Part shown: piece after piece, positions 23,501 through 36,510 of the stretch
Layout of the letters: each line of letters begins with the position of its first letter
How positions within the stretch are numbered: the stretch's first letter is position 1
NCBI GenBank assembly: GCA_008694505.1
Contig: VZDJ01000046.1
Span: 2,629,959-2,693,958 of the forward strand
Direction: 5' to 3'
Length of the DNA: 64,000 bases
Source of the DNA: Cyanoderma ruficeps
Lineage: Eukaryota > Chordata > Aves > Passeriformes > Timaliidae
Translations under genes and position numbers: made by a program
Notes under the pieces: model-generated
What the model was told of the DNA's origin: nothing
Databases searched by the model: none
What the model saw: the letters and a program-made list of their open reading frames with translations, nothing else

Positions 23501-25060
23501 ATGCTCATATTTACTCAGAGGTCAATTATTCACTCATAAATTTATTGGTTTAATTTCCTTGTAGTCTATTTCCTCTATTACATATTCATAATCATCTTCT
23601 CATACGTTCTCCTCCTACAGCTACTAATTATTCTCTATGTTCGCCACACACCCTTTTGTGCCATATAGATGGGGAATATTAATTTCCGTTGAGCAGAGAT
23701 TTTTTTTTTTTAATTAAAGCAACGTTCTTTAGAAATAAATGCAACAACCATCAATTAAACTCAACAAATAAGGAAAAGTCATTACACAAAAATGCCAATC
23801 AAAATGCTGAGCTGAAATTCAAATGACATCAATCACACTTCTGTCGTTCCAAAACTCTGATTTAATCAATGCAAAGTCCACAGGGCTTCAGTAAGGGAAC
23901 CATTCTCACATATTACTTTTTATTTCTCTGGAAGACACAGTTACCAGCTCAGTACCTGGAACAATCAAAAATCATCTCAGTTACTCTGGGAAAAAGTGTG
24001 CAAAAGGTCTGCTCCATGCTCTGGGTGTCTGAGAAATCAACACAGGACTCTGCGTGGTACCTTCACTCCTCCATGTGAACAAGAGCAGGTACAAATAACT
24101 GAAGTATTTGAAATACTTCACTGAAAATAAGGGCTCACATTCTCTGGGGACTCAGAACTATTTACTTCTATGGGAGACAATCAGGTGTCTCTCCTTTTTC
24201 AATGAGGATCTTCCAAGATGTTCAACCCTTTTAAGGTCTGCAAGGGAGTGTTTCTGCATCAACACTTCTCTGTTGTGTTTTACCAAAGCAGTAAAGAGGG
24301 AACAACATGGTCACCAAGAAACTAGAACTAGATTAAGAAAAGTAGTCTGGTGGGTCTTAAAAAATTTAAGGGAGCGGGGTAAGAAACTTGCAACTCAGTA
24401 ACAGGTTATCATCAAGTATTTATTTAATATGGCAACATGTTACAGAGGTCTGAGCAGTTACACACTTTCATACTGTAGTTACACAGAACAACAACAAAAA
24501 AAACCCCATAACGTGCATCTTGCCAATTGTGTTTGGCTTTAAGCTAGAAAAACTTCTGCAGTAGAGGAGCCTCTTGGTCCAGAGGCTGGATTGTGTCCTG
24601 GAGCTATCTCATAGATCTGTTTTCCAGAACCGCGGCCAGACGCACACAACTCCCATTAAAGTAATTGATTGCTCTGTGAGCTTAATACTTCAATATCCCG
24701 GGATCTATAGATTACAGCACAATGCGCTGCCTCGTAATATATGGCAAATTGCACTGAAGTCCGTTGGCACTGGCTAAGTAAAGACCAAAGAGAAGATGGA
24801 TATCAGAGCCCAGGAAGAGGCACGAGGGAGATTTAGAAGCCAGTAGCCAGCTGTGCAGAGTTTAACCTGTCTACAATATTTCTGTGAGGGCTGAAAGCAG
24901 AAAATCCCATCCCATTATCTCCAGAGAGGAAAGAGGGATCATGAAGAGAGAAGGGTGAATTATTAAAGGATAGGCCAAGTATGACTGAGAGCTTATTAAA
25001 AAGGGAGGAGGATGGGTAAGCAGAGAAACAGCTTGCTAGGCTGGTTCTATTAAAATCTAA

Positions 25061-25160
25061 GGCCAGATCCTCTGTGTAAATTAGCATAGCTCCATTGACT
25101 CGGGTCGACTGGTTGACTTCTCTGGCTTTATGGCAGTTTACCAGCTGACATTTTAGCCCA
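25061..25160. repeat. Palindromic ancient repeat (MITE-like)
   Basis: The left arm GGCCAGATCCTCTGTGTAAA then TTAGCATAGCTCCATTGACT is mirrored by a right arm GACTTCTCTGGCTTTATGGC then AGTTTACCAGCTGACA, ending in TTTAGCCC. The two arms are diverged reverse complements around a short centre. This fits an old amniote palindromic repeat ('gatcctcagctggtgtaaatcagcatagctccattgac' and its complement), probably derived from a non-autonomous DNA transposon. I cannot name the family with certainty. Confidence 0.6.
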
Positions 25161-26359
25161 TTAACTTGAAGCATTGCATGTTTTCCTGGGAGCTTGGTCT
25201 TTGTTCTGTCCCCTACTCTTTTTTTTTTCTGCCTGAGCTGACAAAATTCTTCAGCTGAAACATCTGAGGAACGACATCTCATCAAAGATGGACGTTTCCA
25301 TGGAAATATCTGTTTCGGATGAAATTTTTTGAGTCTTTCACAGATAAAATATAAATAACTGGTTGGACAAGTTTTCAATAAATCAAAATAGAAACTTTGC
25401 CGGAGAAACTGAAATGTTGTTTGGGTTGCATTTTTCCTCTGTTTTCTCAAATAAAGAACATACAATGCCTGAAGAAAAGAAATGGCCAAAATGAAAATTT
25501 GCTGAAAAACTTCCAATAGGAGACGAAGCCTTGTATTGGGTTATTCCCCCACAGATGCCAACATTTATACCCCTGAGGGAAGAAAGAGATGATGAAGAGC
25601 TGACGCCAGTGAATGCAAGGCAGAGGAGGGAGAGATAAGCACTCCTGGTTTTTCTCTGGATGAGAGCCTTTTCTTTTTTCTCTCTTTTGCCTGCTCCTTC
25701 CCTTCCCACTCCTTGCAGATAGTGCATCAAAATGTAATCTGGTGGAAAAAAAAAAAACAGAGCAAGCCCTGCCTCCCCTGCACCAGACATTGCCAGAGAT
25801 CCTCTGACATGGATCCAGAGGGTATTTTCTTCCTCATTTTGGACCCTGTTTCACCCACATAAAGAGACCAACATTTAATCACATGGGGAGATACACTCCA
25901 GGGGTGAAACTGCTGGGGCTGCTTCCCAAAATATGATCCTAAGGAAGAAGAACTGGTTATGGAAGATTATGCCCTGAAAACCATTTTAAAAATGAATATG
26001 TAAAATAAAATAAAGAGCTCTGTTCAAACACATAGAGGAGTCTGACCACAATGGAAGTTGGTAACTACATCCCTGAGAGTCTCAGGGGGAGTTTCATCCC
26101 AAGAAACTATTCCTATTAGAGGAGTAGGAATGCATTGAGGATCCTGAACATATCATTACACCTCCACATCTGCTGGTAGTCGCATACCCCAAAACAGCAC
26201 TGGGGAACCACTCCTGGGGATCCTAACTTGATATGTGCAGTGACAGTCAAAGCTGTGATTTACGGTGCCAAGAGATTATCGGAGATACAACACTCAGTTG
26301 AATATTTCCATGGCTTTACCTTACATCAACTGCCCAGAAAGGCCTCCATTAATGAAATC

Positions 26360-26645
26360 ACAGAGTTATAGAATCAGAGAATAGTTTGGGTGGGAAGGGA
26401 TCTTAAAGACCATCTCATTCTAACCCCTTGCCATGGGCAGGGACACCTTCCATAGGACCAGTCCAACCTGGCCTGAAATACTTCCTGTCATGGGGAATCC
26501 ACAACTTCTCTGGGCAACCTGTGCCAGGGCCTCGCCATCATCACAGGGAAGAATTTCTTCCTAATACTTAATCTAAACATATTCTCTTTGAGTTTACAGC
26601 CACTTCTCCTTGCCCCATCACTATCTGCCCATGTAAAAAATGTTC
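26360..26645 (-). mobile_element. CR1 LINE, 3' end fragment (antisense)
   Basis: The order is CACAGAGTTATAGAATCAGA, AGTTTGGGTGGGAAGGGATC, GCCATGGGCAGGGACACCTT, AACCTGGCCTGAAATACTTC, GGGCAACCTGTGCCAGGGCC, GGGAAGAATTTCTTCCTAAT and CTTCTCCTTGCCCCATCACT. This is a reverse-complement CR1 end of nearly 290 bases. The neighbouring 165-codon minus-strand frame (26650-27147) begins beyond the recognisable CR1 and has no support as a gene. Confidence 0.92.
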
Positions 26646-29600
26646 CAACTTAATCAATCCCTGGGTCTGGAAATGAAGTACCAGCTTCCTTGGCACAGCT
26701 CACAATACCAAAAAAATTAAGGCGCCTCCTACGACTGGGGAAGAGAGTTTGAGCTGCCAGCTGCTTTGAACATTTGTAGAAGAATACTTGGGGACTGGGT
26801 TGCAAACACAGTGCTACATTCCACTTTCCAGCAGCCTGAAGTGTGTTTGGCAATATACAAGAGAGAACTGCTGTTGGTGTGAAAAACCAACCAGAACAGG
26901 GCCTAATCCTATGCATGGATGAATACGGCCATGCCATTTTACTGCTGTGCATGAGGTCCCCTAAAGAATATGTCACTCGACTTACTTTCCCCACATAAAG
27001 AATAAAAGATATGCTTAAGTCAGTGCTTAGCTTTAGGCAGCGCTTAGCTGCTGACCAGCATGGAAATCCCATCTGGAAAAGACATGCAGATTTGTCATCA
27101 CTGCCAAAGTGGTTTTCTACAGCAAATGCTAAGGAAAAATGAGACAAGAAGTACTTATTTTGGTGCAGGCAAACTTCAGCTTTTTCTGTGAGCCTGTTGG
27201 GTGAGGTCAGCCAGATTAAAAAAAAAAAATTTAAAAAATTCTAAACTATAAGTACAATTAAAACCAAAGAGGGTGCACTGGGGGTAGGTGTTATTCAGAG
27301 TGTTTGAGGGGGTGCCAGAATCTGGCTCTGAATAGTTTTGATTAACAAACCTGGATCTGAATTGCTGGCGAACTGTTCATTTCGTTAAGCCATTATTCAT
27401 GGCCTGTGACTGGTCATAAGTAATGTTCTGCATCCTGATGAGAGGATTGAAGCTTACGCTGGCATGATGAATGCCTGACAGCAGATAATGAATAGTGTAC
27501 TTCCCTCACAATTCACAAGTGCTCCGGGGTTTCTGAATTGTAAACTACCAGGCCAACTCACTGAACAAGTACATTGAAATAACATTCCCAAAAGCAGCAG
27601 GATTTCAGCTCTTTCTCTATGGGGGTAGAGTTTAATTTCCTTAAATCAAAGCAGTACAGGTCAAGCAGGTGTCCTAAGAGCTGCTTGTTGGTTTCGTCTC
27701 AGGCAAATACAACCCCAACCCCTGACCACAAATCCCTCCTCAGGGAGAGAGCTCGGGGTTCCTCACCAGGCCAAAACCCAACTCTCCCAAAAAGCACCAT
27801 CCCTCCATGAGTCCACCAGTACCACTTGTAGCTGGAGCTGTTTAAATACTTGCAAACAACAACCCACATAATCACAGAAATAGCAGCCAATGGAAGCCCG
27901 AGTAATTCATTTATCAGTATATTGGCCAGTGGACTGTCTTAATTATTTAACTATTCTGGTAAAAGCTAATGCATAAAGAACCTAAACAGTGTGTGGATCT
28001 TGCACAGGGCCTTCAGCCAAGGGGAAAATTCAGGCTGTTCAAAGCCTCCCCTGCATGCAAATGGGATGCAGAATGTTCCTGCTGCGTGGAGCTGCAGGAG
28101 GACTGGCCAGGGGCAAAGGATTGCAAGGGATGCTTGGACAAACACACTGCCATACTGTTTTCCAGCTTTATCACAGTCTCTAAATACCAGCTTGACTTGC
28201 ACCCAGTCATAAATATATCCCCAACTCAACATAACACAAGTATGCAAGGAAAATATTTCGTTTACTGACCCAAGGGGAAGTGAAATGTAGGATAGCTGTC
28301 CTGTGAAGCCTGGAGAAAATCACCTGGGAGCATCAAAATGCAGGTGCTGCAGCTGAACACTTGACAGACAGCCATGTGTAGAACACTTTACCCATAGCAA
28401 ACAAGGAAAAAATTGTTTGGCTTGAGATATTTGTGTTTCACAGGCTGATCTCTCAACCAAGCTGAAGAAGCAATTAATTGAATTAACAGGGTATATCAGT
28501 CTCTAGAGCGCTCAACACTGTTGCTGTGCCAGGGCTGCTGCCCACACATCTTCATCTGAGAGCACTGCACCTCTTTGCTTCCACTTCAGCCACGTCCTTG
28601 CTGTGCACGACAGCCCTGGCACTCATTAAGTTGGTGGCTTGGGACAGGCTTTAGGTTGGGAATGGCTTCTGTGAGAATCTCAGTTCGGCGGGATCCTGCT
28701 GGGATGGCGAATCCAAAAATAAACAAGCGGAGGCTTCCCCCTGACCCAGTGACCCAGCATCGGTTACGTTTTCACACTTGGCACCTTCCTAACAAACGAT
28801 TGCTCTGCGCCTGCATGAGGCCATCGTGCACGCTCCGTGAGCCCTTTGTGTCTGCTCACAGTGCCGAGCTCCCACATCCCTCTGATCCACACTGGGCTTC
28901 TCTTCCTGATGGCTGGGGGACAGGACCAGGATTTATGGACATTCCCTGTCTTCCAGGAGAGGTACGCAGCTTATCACACCCCAGCCCTTCCTGTGCCTTT
29001 ACCAGGTTGATTTTCAAGCTCTTACAGGGTAGCTTCAGCCTCAGACAGGACAAGGAGCAGACTGGGTAGTCCTAACCCTGCCAGAAATCGCCTGTGTAAT
29101 TGCAGTTGAATTACTCTTTCTATGCTTCAGTTTTCCAGAGGAAATTATATTTCCCTTGACACTTAAAACTGTAGATCTTTATGCTGTGGGTCACTTCCTA
29201 CTGCCTTTTGCACAACAAGACTAGCTTTGACAGGATTACTGAATTATCTTGATCTCACAATCAAATATTTTTATTAAGCTCAATTTCATCCTGGTCGCCC
29301 TACGTAAGTGCTTCTTCCTGATGCTTAGACACTTCTGTTATTTGTAGATATTTATCAGGGAACATTTTTCATGGCCTTTTTACTGGAATACAAATTCTGC
29401 AGTGAAAAGCGAAGGATATTGTTCCAAACTATTGCTGGGTGGCCAGTGCCTCTGGCTTTGGGAATCACCAGAAACCAGTCAAGCAGCAGCACCTGTGTTG
29501 CTTTACATATTCAGGAAAGCAAAGTTATATGGAGCTCCTGGTGCATTCAGAACTGGATTCCTTTTTATTACACAGGCAGCAAAAAAGACAATTGGAGAAG

Positions 29601-31765
29601 ACAAACATGCTATTTCCAAAGACAGCCACAGAATCCTTTAAATCATCTCTGCTTTTCCAATATCTAAAGCTCCTTTTCCCAACCAAGGTCACCAGGTTTC
29701 TTTGCAGCTCTCCAGCAACCAGGTGCTGAAGACTACCCTACATTTGAAATGCTGAGGGTCAAGACACTAGGATTGAAATGTCAAGAGTTGTTAGGAGTTT
29801 CTCTTCGAGGATTTCCTATTTCCTCCTTTCTGTAGTCCATTTTCCTTTTCTCTGCCTTACCACTATCTCCATCTACATTTTCCCCTCATAGCTTGTATAC
29901 AGAATTCACAGATGCCTTTCATAAATCTGTCCTCGTTCCTTCACTCAAACCTCCCCACTTTGGCTCTGATTTCTCCACTTCCAGCCACACAGACCACACC
30001 ACATCATGAGAAATGCTCTTTCACATTCCCAACACTCTCAGGTTGCACTAGCAGCCACGTGAATGAAATTTCAAGTAGACAAATGGTGCAAGTGGAATCA
30101 TCATAGCTCCAAAGCCTTCAAAGAGTGCCTGTGGTTTCCTTGCCAGCATTTTTTTGGTAGTCAGTCACTGCTAGTAGGGTCTAGTATCAGCCTCAACCAA
30201 CCAAGACACTTCACTTCCCACAGCCAGCCCATAATTAAAAAAAGGCCAATAGACTCTCAGTGATGATGCAATGATGTGTTCTCAGGTGCTTCTCTAGGCA
30301 CGAGGCCAAAAGCTAAGTTACCATTTATGCAATTTGAAATGAAAGGCACAGAATTAGGCAGTGACTAGAATTTCTCATCGCAATTCTTAATCGTTTTGAC
30401 TTTATTTTTCCAACAGTCAGCAGGTTTTTCCTGTGAAGAGCCCTTTAAAAAATAAATTAGATGGCTACTTACCATGACTATCAGTTGACTCAGATGACAG
30501 GACATTGCACTTACAGGACCTTTTGTGTTCCTCACTCCTCCTTTTCTGTTTCTCAATTAGGCCAGATTCTACTGCCTTTATTCATACTATTGCTTTATTC
30601 CATAGCTCACACTAATGATTTCAGCAGTGACTCCTGGAATAAATTACTGTTCCTATGTGCCAGGATGACCTGAAGTCCTTGCCGAGGGCTGTTCCAGGCC
30701 TTTGTCATGACTTTCTTATCCCGCTTCATCCTCCACAAAGCCAGGACTTTCTCACAGCTCATCAGCTGGTTCCCCCAGGACTGGTAGACAAATGCCTTTC
30801 CAGGTTTGCTGTGCCTCACGGGAAACCACAACTAATGTGGCACGTATTGACCATTGCTCTTATTAAACCAGCAACCCCATCTTGTACCTATCAGTAGGAA
30901 GGTGTTTGTTGTCCTGTTTCATATGTGGCAATGGTAAGTGCCTCACTGAATCAGATATTACATGAACATTTCCCACATTTGGGGGATAAAACACACACTT
31001 TCAAAAATGGCTACCAGCAGTTGGAATGAGAATGCTGAACATTTAGAAGCATTTAAAAACATGAACCTCTAAGACTCATCAAAGCATCGTGGGCCCATCC
31101 TATTCCCCTCCAGTGAAAGTCCAGCCAATCCCTTTTAAGCGCTGTGGAGTCCTCACTGGAGCTGATGCACAGGGTAGAGCTTAATTATGGAGCCTCTTGC
31201 AAATCAGTTGGAATCTTTCTAAGCATAAATCATAGAGCAAAATCAATTGCTTCCGAATCATGTCTCAGAAAGAATTACCAAGAGCATGCACGGAGTCAAA
31301 TCCCCAAAAGATAGGGAATGCCAGAGTTAAGATGATCATGACCTAGTCTGGAAAGGACAAGCTGCTACACTTGATGCTACGTAGCCTCAGGGGAATGTGC
31401 AGTAACTGGTTACCCCAGTGCTCTATAAAATCCACTCTCAGGCTTTCCACGGTTGCTATTAATAGGAGTTATAAACAGCCACGGAACCATAACATGAGAT
31501 TAGCTGTTATATCTATTTCACAGATAAACTCTCTGACAAGCAGTGAAACTGAAATGGAAACCAAGCCTCTGCGGCCGTATTGGCAGGACTGCTGCAGCAG
31601 GATACTGGAGAACAGAGTGCTCACAATGGGTAACCAGATAAGGGCAAAGCCACCTTTTATCCTGTTCCACTCTTGTGCTCAAGTGAAACAGCAGACCAAT
31701 CAAAAGTGAAGCCTTGCTACTGTTGACACGTCCCACCTCTCATCACTCACCAACATCAAAAGGTT
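26646..31765. other. Unique non-coding sequence
   Basis: No recognised gene. About 27,330-27,540 and 27,890-27,980 look like conserved non-coding sequence (mixed composition, ATTCAT/TAATGA motifs, no repeats). A MIR copy lies at 29075-29160. The rest is ordinary, with T/C-rich patches around 29,800-30,050. Confidence 0.4.
29075..29160 (+). repeat. MIR-like SINE fragment
   Basis: ACCCTGCCAGAAATCGCCTG, then TGTAATTGCAGTTGAATTAC, CTTTCTATGCTTCAGTTTTC and CAGAGGAAATTAT follows the MIR order (ctgccactaatcgcctgtgtgac, aagtcactt, ctctgtgcctcagttttcc, catctgtaaaat). Confidence 0.6.
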
Positions 31766-31929
31766 GTAGAATCATGGAATGGTTCGGGCTGGAAGAGATC
31801 TTTAAAAGTCACCTAGGCCAACCCCCCTGCCATGGGCAGGGGCATCTTCAACCAGATCAGGTTTCTCAGAGCCCCATCCAACCTGACCTTGAATGTTTCC
31901 AAGGATGGGGCATCCACCACATCTCTGCA
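31766..31929 (-). mobile_element. CR1 LINE, 3' end fragment (antisense)
   Basis: TAGAATCATGGAATGGTTCG, GGCTGGAAGAGATCTTTAAA, CCCCTGCCATGGGCAGGGGC, CCCCATCCAACCTGACCTTG and AATGTTTCCAAGGATGGGG form the reverse complement of the CR1 tail, about 165 bases long. Confidence 0.92.
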
Positions 31930-32323
31930 GCATGAATATGTCTAAGGCTGCAGATAAACAAGTAGTTGCACTGCTTGAAGTTGCTGTTGCCTCCTAAATG
32001 GTTGGGTTTTGGCCCTGTGCTACTGCTTCTGGAATTTGAAAGATTCAGAGTAAGCCCTGATCTGGTCTAGGACAAATTATTTGGGCTAAAGAACTTAACC
32101 TGTCGCCTTCAGCCACCTGGGTTTGACTGAGAGAGAGCTTTACAAATGTCTGCACCAGCTGATTCCCAGCGGCAGCTCCCCTCCAGCTCTAAGAGGTTGA
32201 GGAGCACGTTAGGGCAGCAGGAGATTGTTTAAGCAGATGAAGGAGAAGATGCAATGAGCACATGAATGGGATACTTCACCAGCCTTTGACAAGGCTGGAT
32301 GGAACCCGATTTGGTTGCTTGCC

Positions 32324-32371
32324 AAAAACAAAACAAAACAAACAAACAAACAAAAAAACCCAAACAAAAAC
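32324..32371. repeat. (AAAC)n-like low-complexity tract
   Basis: Interrupted AAAAC/AAAC units form a degenerate A-rich simple repeat of about 48 bases. Confidence 0.8.
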
Positions 32372-33794
32372 CCCCATAACAAAAAAGCAGGATGCCTTGC
32401 AAAGGTGCAGCATTTGCAGTTAGGTAGAACTGGATATGTCACTTGTAGGTCACCTGGTGATGAGCCCTCAGACCCTTCCAGCCGTGGGTCACCAGCTGAA
32501 TTCAACCCAGAAGTGAAATTAGAGTCAGGCATTTTAATCATATGTTTGCTTCCCTCTGGGTTGAACACTTTTCAGGCATCATTTCTCCTGGGGGTGTCTG
32601 ACACCTGGTACAATCAGGCTTCATCTTAGTTGGGTTCCTTAATCAAAGTTTCTGAATTAGGAGTCTACAGAATTTTGGGATTAAAAATAAATTGTTAATG
32701 TTAGTAAAAAACCCATTCACCTTGTCTTCAGCACTAATTTAGCCCTAGGTAAGGAACAACATTTTCTATCATGTGCACAGTAAAAATCCCAGGAGAATAA
32801 AAAATTCACAAGAACTCATAATTTCCAACGTTACTTTTTCCCTAAAAACCTTTATAAGGGAGAAAGAAGAGAGACAATTTCTGTTACAGTATTTGAAAGC
32901 CAGTTTCATGACTTTCTTAGATTGACAGTAATACTGATTCCACCCAAACAACTCAGCCTGAAAGAAGACAACTCATAATGTTAAAGTTCAGGATAGTTAC
33001 AGTTGACTGAAAAAGGGACTCAGAATGGAAATTGCTGTACAACTGCTACGTTATGACTTGCTGCCAGATCTGGAGATAAAACTAAAAGCAGTCATTTCTT
33101 CTGATTTATTTGGTTCTCTCTTATCCTTCTGTGGAATGACAATAGTAACATCTAAATGATAGCACTGCTTGGAGTTTTCTCCTTTTTTTCCCCAGGAATA
33201 AATGCATTGTATTCAAAGGCACGAAATCCTCGGAATTCACAGCACTCAGTGAAACCAAAAGTGATCAAACAAGCACTAGTTTAATAAATTCTGATATGCA
33301 CATATATTCCAGTAGGGAATATGCTGTGTTTTACTTGGGTAAAAGCACTGTCCCAGCACACTTAATGCTCAACTGTTTTCTCATCGGAATCCCTTCTGTC
33401 ATAGCAAATAGGTCACTGTGTGGAAATCACAGCCACGTTTTGAGTAGATTGAGTTAACTTTATGAATGCATCATAAAATGGGAACTTCATAACTTCCTAT
33501 TGACGGTGTTTTACTGTTGCAATTTACCATTCTAATGGCACTATTTAGGAAACAATGACTGAGCTGCAATGAGATAATTAAGGAATAATGTCCATTACTT
33601 CAAAGTATACAAAGCAGTAAACAGCTGCCAAAAGTGATTAATAGCTGAGGTGAAGTTAAGACATTTAATCAATCTAATAAACCATTTATTGCAAGAATAT
33701 AGCCGCTTACACTAAGTATGAGACATTTATCTTATTGATACAAACTGCAGTATTTTCCTTTCTTTAGGATGTAATATCACGAGACCTTGATTGT

Positions 33795-33850
33795 TCTCCC
33801 ATTAAAGTCAAGGATAAAACTCCCATTGTGGGCCCAGGGTCAAGACTTCA
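33795..33850. repeat. Ancient amniote repeat remnant
   Basis: CTCCCATTAAAGTCAAGGAT followed by AAAACTCCCATTGTGGGCCC corresponds to 'tcccattgaagtcaatgg-aaaactcccattgacttc', a common phrase in old bird and reptile repeats. Confidence 0.45.
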
Positions 33851-35757
33851 CAGAGCTGATACCAATGAAAATAAATGCTTCCTTTTAATGTAGAACAGTT
33901 TGCTAAAAACATCTCCCCTCCCCCCCTTTATAAAACATCCTGTGGCATTGAGAGAGGGACACATTTTAGTAGCAAGGACAAATGTCAGAAGTCATGATGA
34001 AAACCTGGATCTCCTATTAGCTGGTGCTGCAATTCCCGGCTAAGTATTGTTTTGTCTGAACCTCCACCTCTGATCTGTGACAGGGAGATGAAACCATTCC
34101 CTTGTTCCATGGGATTATTTAGGATTTAGCTCATGTAGCACACAAAGAAACATAGATAGAAGATACTGTGCACACTTCAGTGTTTCTAAAGTAAAAACAG
34201 AAAAGATACAACATGGATTGCTCTTGATTCTGTAACATCTCGTAACCGACCCAGGAATGGGAGTGGTGGGGGTGGGAGAGGCTGATCCCATGCCCAGGGG
34301 AAGGGACCTGTTTCCGAGGTTACAGCAGCGCTGCCAGGACAAGAACAGCTGCACTTCCTCAGCTTCTATTCTGCTTCCCGCTGACCTGCAAGAGTATGGA
34401 CTTTCTACTGCTCCTCGTGTGCTGTCAATAACTCACTTTTTTGCTCTCTACCTTAGGCTGGAGGGATGAGGGAGCTGCATGGCAGCAGCAAAGGGACAAG
34501 CATGGGGAGAGACAGCCCCTCCTGGCACGTCCTCTCACCCCACTTCCCCATTATGTATCACCACAAAGAGCAGTTCCCCCTGTAAACTGAAGCAAACACC
34601 AAATTCCTGATGAAGGTGAACACACAGTGAGGCGTCAGACTGGAGTTTTACGACATGAATTGCAGAAACAATCTCACCAGCATTAAAATCACACAGACCA
34701 CGTTGGCTCCAGGTGAACATTGTATTTGTCAAGCCTTGCAAAACGTGCTTTTCATCAGACAAGATGTTTCTGTCTCCTCATCCCTGCATAGAAAAGAGGC
34801 ATTGGAATGCATGTTCTCCCACCACACATTACAATTTCCCTTTCCCTGCAAAGAAGTGGAAGGTGTTCTTAGTGCTGGCTGACTCCTGAACTTGCTCTGA
34901 AGCAATTCTTTTGTCTTAATGGTAGCAGGAAGCTTCTTTGGTTTTACCCAAATATAAATATTGATACAGAAACTCATACCAGATAATAACAGAGGTATGA
35001 ATTTATTGTTTCAGCAAAAGCTCCTATGCAAATTAACCCTCAGATAATTAAAAATGCCTGCAGTGCCTGGGCGGGTAAAAGATCAAGCCCTTGCAGGGTT
35101 ACAACATAACCAGAGCTGTGATAAAGCTGCATAATAGCTCAGGAGCAGCAGCTCGCAGCCTTCACAGGCAGCAGGGCTAATTCCACCGGCCGACATGTAC
35201 CAACTCCTGTTCCTCTGCGCCCGATCCAGCCTGTGAGGGACTGTTTGTAACTGCAAGAGTCTTGTGTGGAGAAGGCAAAGCCAAGGAGCAGGTTGGAACT
35301 TGCACAGTTGGATGCAATGCAAGCAGTGGCATCTCACTCACTCCCCATGCGAGTGTTTGTCATAAGAGTAGGACAGGAAAACCTAAAATACGAGTCCCAG
35401 AAACCTGCAATACAGGTATCTCTGCCTGCACTGCTCTGTAGGGAGTGTTAGTTTGGGAGACGGAAAGCAGAGGTAGATTTGGAATGACTTTTTCTACATT
35501 GAAAAAAACCACGGTGATTTGAAGGCTCACAGCAAAACATTTAAATCTGTTGACTGCAGGAATGAAACAAGGCCCCTGAGCTGTTAAGTCATTTTCTCTA
35601 GAAACTGGATGTGGCACTGCTGCAGAGCAGAAATTCCTCGAGGCTGGGCCCATAACCTTCTTTCACAGTGAGGAAGAGCTGTAACAAAAACAGCTGCTTA
35701 AATTGCTGGAATAAAACACAATGGTCATTTCTACAACCCAGCTTGGCAGCTGAGAGG

Positions 35758-35918
35758 AATCCCAGAATCCCAGAATGGCTGGGACTGGAAGGGACCTTAA
35801 AGATCATCCGGTTCCGACCCCCTGCCATGGGCAGGGACACCTTCCACTATCCCAGGTTGCTCCAAGCTGCAAGCAACCTGGCCTTGGACACTTCCAGGAA
35901 TGGGGAGTCAATGCCATG
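35758..35918 (-). mobile_element. CR1 LINE, 3' end fragment (antisense)
   Basis: CCCAGAATGGCTGGGACTGG, AAGGGACCTTAAAGATCATC, CCTGCCATGGGCAGGGACAC, CTTCCACTATCCCAGGTTGC and CTTGGACACTTCCAGGAATG form the reverse complement of the CR1 tail, about 160 bases. It is little diverged, so comparatively young among those here. Confidence 0.93.
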
Positions 35919-36510
35919 GTTTTGTTACTGTTAGGTAAAACCGTTCATAGATAAATTTATAAGTATTTTGCTAATGCAAATGGTCAGTGGTTTCCCCTTT
36001 TAGTGCAAAAAGAAGATCGTTGTAGCAAGTCTTACTAAAATTCATGTTGCCTGGGTCTTTGCTGGCTTCAGAAGGATTTTCCCCCATTTATTTAATTAAT
36101 TATAAAATTATATCTATCTTTAGTGTAGCAAGGTTACAATACAGGCTTGAATGTACAACAGATTTTTTTTTTTTTCTAGGAGGCAAGGAGGTTACAATTC
36201 CTTATTTACGTTAAATATACCACCATGCTTTTTAAAAGGTTTTCCCCTGGGTTTACACTCTGGCAGCCCCACAAAAGAGACATTATTTGGGGTGGGTTTC
36301 CCCATGTACTTTCCCCACCATCAGGCCCATGGCCCTGGGTAATGCCAGGTACCGAGGAGGGTGGGAGCAGGACAGGTACACCACAGTTTATATCTTCATG
36401 CATCAGCAAGCAGCAGCGCTGGGAATTCCTGGAGAGCCAGACATGCCTCTTAGGAAAAATACAGAGGGTATTTGCTCTGAGAGAAGCAGCCAAATCTGCC
36501 ATCAGTACCT
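35919..36510. other. Unique spacer
   Basis: No gene recognised. There is a T-rich run at 36165-36177. GC content rises towards 36,300-36,500. The upstream limit of the following CR1 is uncertain. Confidence 0.4.

Larger units (their letters stand above)
20011..26359. other. Long unique non-coding stretch with conserved-looking AT-rich blocks
   Basis: There is no recognised gene. Ancient repeat remnants lie at 20463-20515 and 25061-25160. The blocks at about 22,280-22,700 and 23,500-23,780 are AT-rich with ATTA/TAAT motifs and few simple repeats, the look of conserved non-coding elements. Two exact copies of CAATTTATTTGGT lie at 22619-22631 and 22653-22665. A minus-strand open frame of 227 codons (24833-25516) runs straight through the palindromic repeat at 25061-25160, which argues against its being a gene. 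Confidence 0.4.
31930..35757. other. Unique sequence, AT-rich conserved-looking block, no recognised gene
   Basis: It includes an A/AAAC-rich low-complexity tract (32324-32371), an ancient repeat remnant (33795-33850) and an AT-rich block at about 33,420-33,760 that looks like conserved non-coding DNA. From 35,040 to 35,280 the sequence is of higher complexity, with no supported exon. Confidence 0.4.

Noticed and set aside
24833..25516. 227-codon minus-strand open frame, the longest outside the CpG island and CR1 copies
   Set aside because: It runs straight through the palindromic ancient repeat at 25061-25160, has no recognisable domain, and includes simple-sequence translation. It is most likely chance in AT-rich DNA.
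26650..27147. 165-codon minus-strand frame beside a CR1
   Set aside because: No family recognised, no splice signals or start context, and nothing to distinguish it from chance.
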